A stretch of DNA of 5,978 nt, from assembly GCA_938030915.1 (NCBI GenBank), contig CALHIO010000115.1, positions 1-5,978 of the forward strand, in the 5' to 3' direction. The notes beneath the pieces are model-generated. The model was not told the origin of the DNA. It saw only the letters and a program-made list of their open reading frames with translations, and did no database searches. The translations under genes were made by a program, and so were the position numbers. The stretch is from an uncultured Gemmatimonadota bacterium (lineage in GTDB: Bacteria > Gemmatimonadota > Gemmatimonadetes > Longimicrobiales > Gaopeijiaceae). Below, piece by piece: positions 4,820 to 5,978 of the stretch. Numbering within the stretch: the first letter of the stretch is position 1; the number at the start of each line of letters is the position of its first letter.

Positions 4820-4841
4820 GCTTCCTGCAGGGTCGGGAAGC
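4820..4841 (-). terminator. Terminator-like hairpin after the methyltransferase gene
   Basis: On the minus strand GCTTCC and GGAAGC form a 6-bp stem with a 10-base loop, followed by the T-rich run CTTTACTTT. It starts 2 bases after the methyltransferase stop and occupies most of the 42-base gap before tRNA-Pro. It may be a weak intrinsic terminator. If so, the tRNA needs its own promoter, for which there is little room; otherwise it is a processing or attenuation structure in a shared transcript. Confidence 0.45.
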
Positions 4842-4843
4842 GA

Positions 4844-5455
4844 TCACCCCTTCTCGGCCTCGAGCAGCTTCACCATGTCGAGGAAGACGTTGAATTCCCG
4901 TGTGATCCGAAAGCCCGCCACCCGGACGGTATCCACCGTACGTCGGTTGACCTCGGGGCCCACCCATCGGGCGAGGGGGTTCATCAGATCCATCATCAAA
5001 CCGAGCCACGCAATCCCCGGTCGTACATGCTCGAACATGAGCAAGCGACCGTCGGGCTTGAGCACGCGGTGCACCTCCCTCAGCCCTGCCAGCGGGTCCG
5101 GCACGGAGCAGAAGGTGCACGAAGTCGCGACGGTGTCGAAGGAGGCGTCCTCGAATTCCAGATGAGTGACGTCGGCCTCGATCAGCTTGACCGGAGACGC
5201 GCATTCGGACGTCCGTTCCCGTGCGAAATGGAGCATCCGCGGTGCAAAGTCGATGCCGGTCAATTCGATACCCGCGGGGAAATACTTCAGATCGGCCCCG
5301 GTACCCACGGCAACAAGTAGCGTCGATCCCGTCGCCTTGCGGAAGACGTCCCGCTTGTACGCACCGTAGCGGATCTCCTCACTACGCTCGTTCGACGACA
5401 TGAAGGGAGCCGCACGATTCCACTTCCGAATGGCACGCGAAGACACCTCAGTCAT
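4844..5455 (-). CDS. Class I SAM-dependent methyltransferase (methyltransferase type 11 group)
   Basis: A 203-residue cytoplasmic enzyme of typical length for a single Rossmann-fold methyltransferase. Motif I is LLVAVGTGADLKYFP (about 46-60), which binds S-adenosylmethionine, with A49 where many relatives have the first Gly; the VAVGTG form is one I recall from this subgroup. Motif II is ELTGIDFAPRML, with D69 for the ribose hydroxyls. LIEADVTHLEFEDASFDTV gives motif III and the start of strand 4, then TSCTFCSVPDPLAGLREVHRVLKPDGRLLMFEHVRP (motifs IV-V). The C-terminal stretch GLMMDLMNPL...GPEVNRRTVDTVRVAGF resembles METTL7- or UbiE-like proteins acting on lipids or quinones. The substrate is inferred at best. 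The ATG at 5455 has GGAGGT five bases upstream and overlaps the previous gene's stop as ATGACTGA, so translation is probably coupled to the membrane protein. Confidence 0.9.
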   Translation of the reverse strand: MTEVSSRAIRKWNRAAPFMSSNERSEEIRYGAYKRDVFRKATGSTLLVAVGTGADLKYFPAGIELTGIDFAPRMLHFARERTSECASPVKLIEADVTHLEFEDASFDTVATSCTFCSVPDPLAGLREVHRVLKPDGRLLMFEHVRPGIAWLGLMMDLMNPLARWVGPEVNRRTVDTVRVAGFRITREFNVFLDMVKLLEAEKG

Positions 5456-5828
5456 GTTGGACCTCCCCACCCATCCACCAGTCGACCGCATGCAGCAGCA
5501 CCTGGATCAGGAGACCGATGATCACCCCATCTCTGGCTACGCCCAGCCAGTCGGCAAAGCCCGACATGGCTCCGGTCATCCCCGCAAACATCCCGACCTG
5601 CATGGACAGGACGATCAACTCGAAGCCGCCGAGAATCGAAGCGAGCAGCAGCAACAACGGGAGCACGGCGACGATGCCCACCATCATCCCGAGCAGCATG
5701 GCGGGAACGATGCTCAGGGCACTCGGCACGACGCACCACGCCGCAACGGCCGCGGCCCCACCGAACGTGCCTGCGCAGACGTAGTCGAACACTCGAATTG
5801 CGATCGCGTGTTCTCGTACCGGAGCCAT
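5448..5828 (-). CDS. Four-helix integral membrane protein, Met/Gly-rich, unknown function
   Basis: A 126-residue protein dominated by hydrophobic segments: about 15-35 (VCAGTFGGAAAVAAWCVV), 38-66 (containing VPAMLLGMMVGIVAVLPLLL), 69-90 (FELIVLSMQVGMFAGMTGAM) and 99-117 (RDGVIIGLLIQVLLHAVDWW). GMMVG at 47-51 and GMFAGM at 79-84 give a repeated Gly/Met pattern, perhaps for helix packing or soft-metal contact, which the sequence cannot decide. There is no cleavable signal; the N-terminus MAPVREHAIAIR looks cytoplasmic. I chose the ATG at 5828. GAGGAG overlapping the upstream TGA is about 16 bases away, a long spacing; the GTG at 5909 would overlap the previous gene deeply and encode a polar, shadow-like N-terminus. 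Its stop overlaps the methyltransferase start, so the two are likely co-produced. I do not recognise a named family. Confidence 0.75.
   Translation of the reverse strand: MAPVREHAIAIRVFDYVCAGTFGGAAAVAAWCVVPSALSIVPAMLLGMMVGIVAVLPLLLLLASILGGFELIVLSMQVGMFAGMTGAMSGFADWLGVARDGVIIGLLIQVLLHAVDWWMGGEVQHD
5461..5466 (-). promoter_or_regulatory. Shine-Dalgarno of the methyltransferase inside the membrane-protein gene
   Basis: GGAGGT on the minus strand, five bases before the ATG at 5455 and inside the end of the upstream reading frame, fixes the methyltransferase start. Confidence 0.75.
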
Positions 5829-5848
5829 CCCGACGACCCCGAAGCTCC

Positions 5849-5978
5849 TCAGGTCCAGAACACGAGGAGGAGGGCCCCCGCCACGATCGCGACGAGACCG
5901 AGTCCCCACAGCCGTCGAGCGAACGCCCGACTCCCAAGTGTTCCGGCAAGCCCGAGCTTGAACATCAGATTCGACAGA
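5849..5978 (-). CDS. C-terminal end of an unidentified gene with a terminal membrane helix (5' part outside window)
   Basis: A frame open from the right edge gives 42 residues before TGA: LSNLMFKLGLAGTLGSRAFA, then RRLWGLGLVAIVAGALLLVF, then WT. A basic patch (RAFARRLW) followed by about 18 hydrophobic residues ending near the C-terminus looks like a membrane anchor or the last transmembrane helix. A lone ORF from the ATG at 5965 is possible, but that start has no Shine-Dalgarno and the frame continues upstream, so I treat it as a tail. It ends 20 bases before the membrane-protein ATG on the same strand, so it is probably the first visible gene of a three-gene operon ahead of tRNA-Pro. The function is unknown. 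Confidence 0.65.
   Translation of the reverse strand, partial: LSNLMFKLGLAGTLGSRAFARRLWGLGLVAIVAGALLLVFWT

Noticed and set aside
5829..5909. Upstream extension of the membrane protein to a GTG at 5909.
   Set aside because: It would overlap the preceding gene by about 60 bases and adds an Arg/Gly/Pro-rich segment that mirrors the other frame's codons rather than looking like a real N-terminus.
1..5978. Mobile element, CRISPR or defence-system signals.
   Set aside because: I see no transposase or integrase, no terminal inverted repeats, no regularly spaced repeats and no att-like duplication of the tRNA 3' end.

Overview
This is a compact, high-GC bacterial chromosome segment from a diderm organism. 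It carries ten protein-coding genes (two cut by the window edges) and one tRNA. Three proteins have lipoprotein signals, four have signal-peptidase-I signals and one looks like an outer-membrane beta-barrel. All four signal-peptidase-I proteins have Gln at the predicted +1 position, and one belongs to a beta-domain plus double glycine-zipper type that I associate with Gemmatimonadota. My best guess is Gemmatimonadota or a relative in the FCB superphylum. This is inferred from style, not from a marker gene.

Left part (1-1713): a minus-strand operon encodes a DUF442/beta-lactamase-hydrolase-like phosphatase-fold lipoprotein, followed 9 nt later by an exported amidohydrolase that runs off the left edge. 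Divergent from it is a small secreted four-cysteine protein of unknown function.

Middle (1722-3252): a minus-strand lipoprotein with an HEAVH zinc-protease motif converges tail to tail with the four-cysteine gene. It diverges, across a 219-bp intergenic region, from a small plus-strand lipoprotein with a CxxC pair. That gene converges on a minus-strand beta-barrel-like gene, with a strong hairpin between the two stops.

Right-centre (3253-4626): the beta-barrel-like gene and a plus-strand glycine-zipper protein diverge across about 250 bp that holds a cluster of TGACGTA-like motifs.

Right part (4694-5978, all minus): the end of an unidentified gene with a C-terminal membrane helix, a four-helix Met/Gly-rich membrane protein, a class I SAM methyltransferase overlapping it by 8 bp, then tRNA-Pro(GGG) and a terminator hairpin nearly identical to the one at 3192-3221.

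Nothing here amounts to a defence, mobile or CRISPR system. The strongest non-gene signals are the two hairpin copies, whose stems pair properly only on the minus strand, the Gln(+1) rule for exported proteins, and TAnnTTTG-like promoter candidates.
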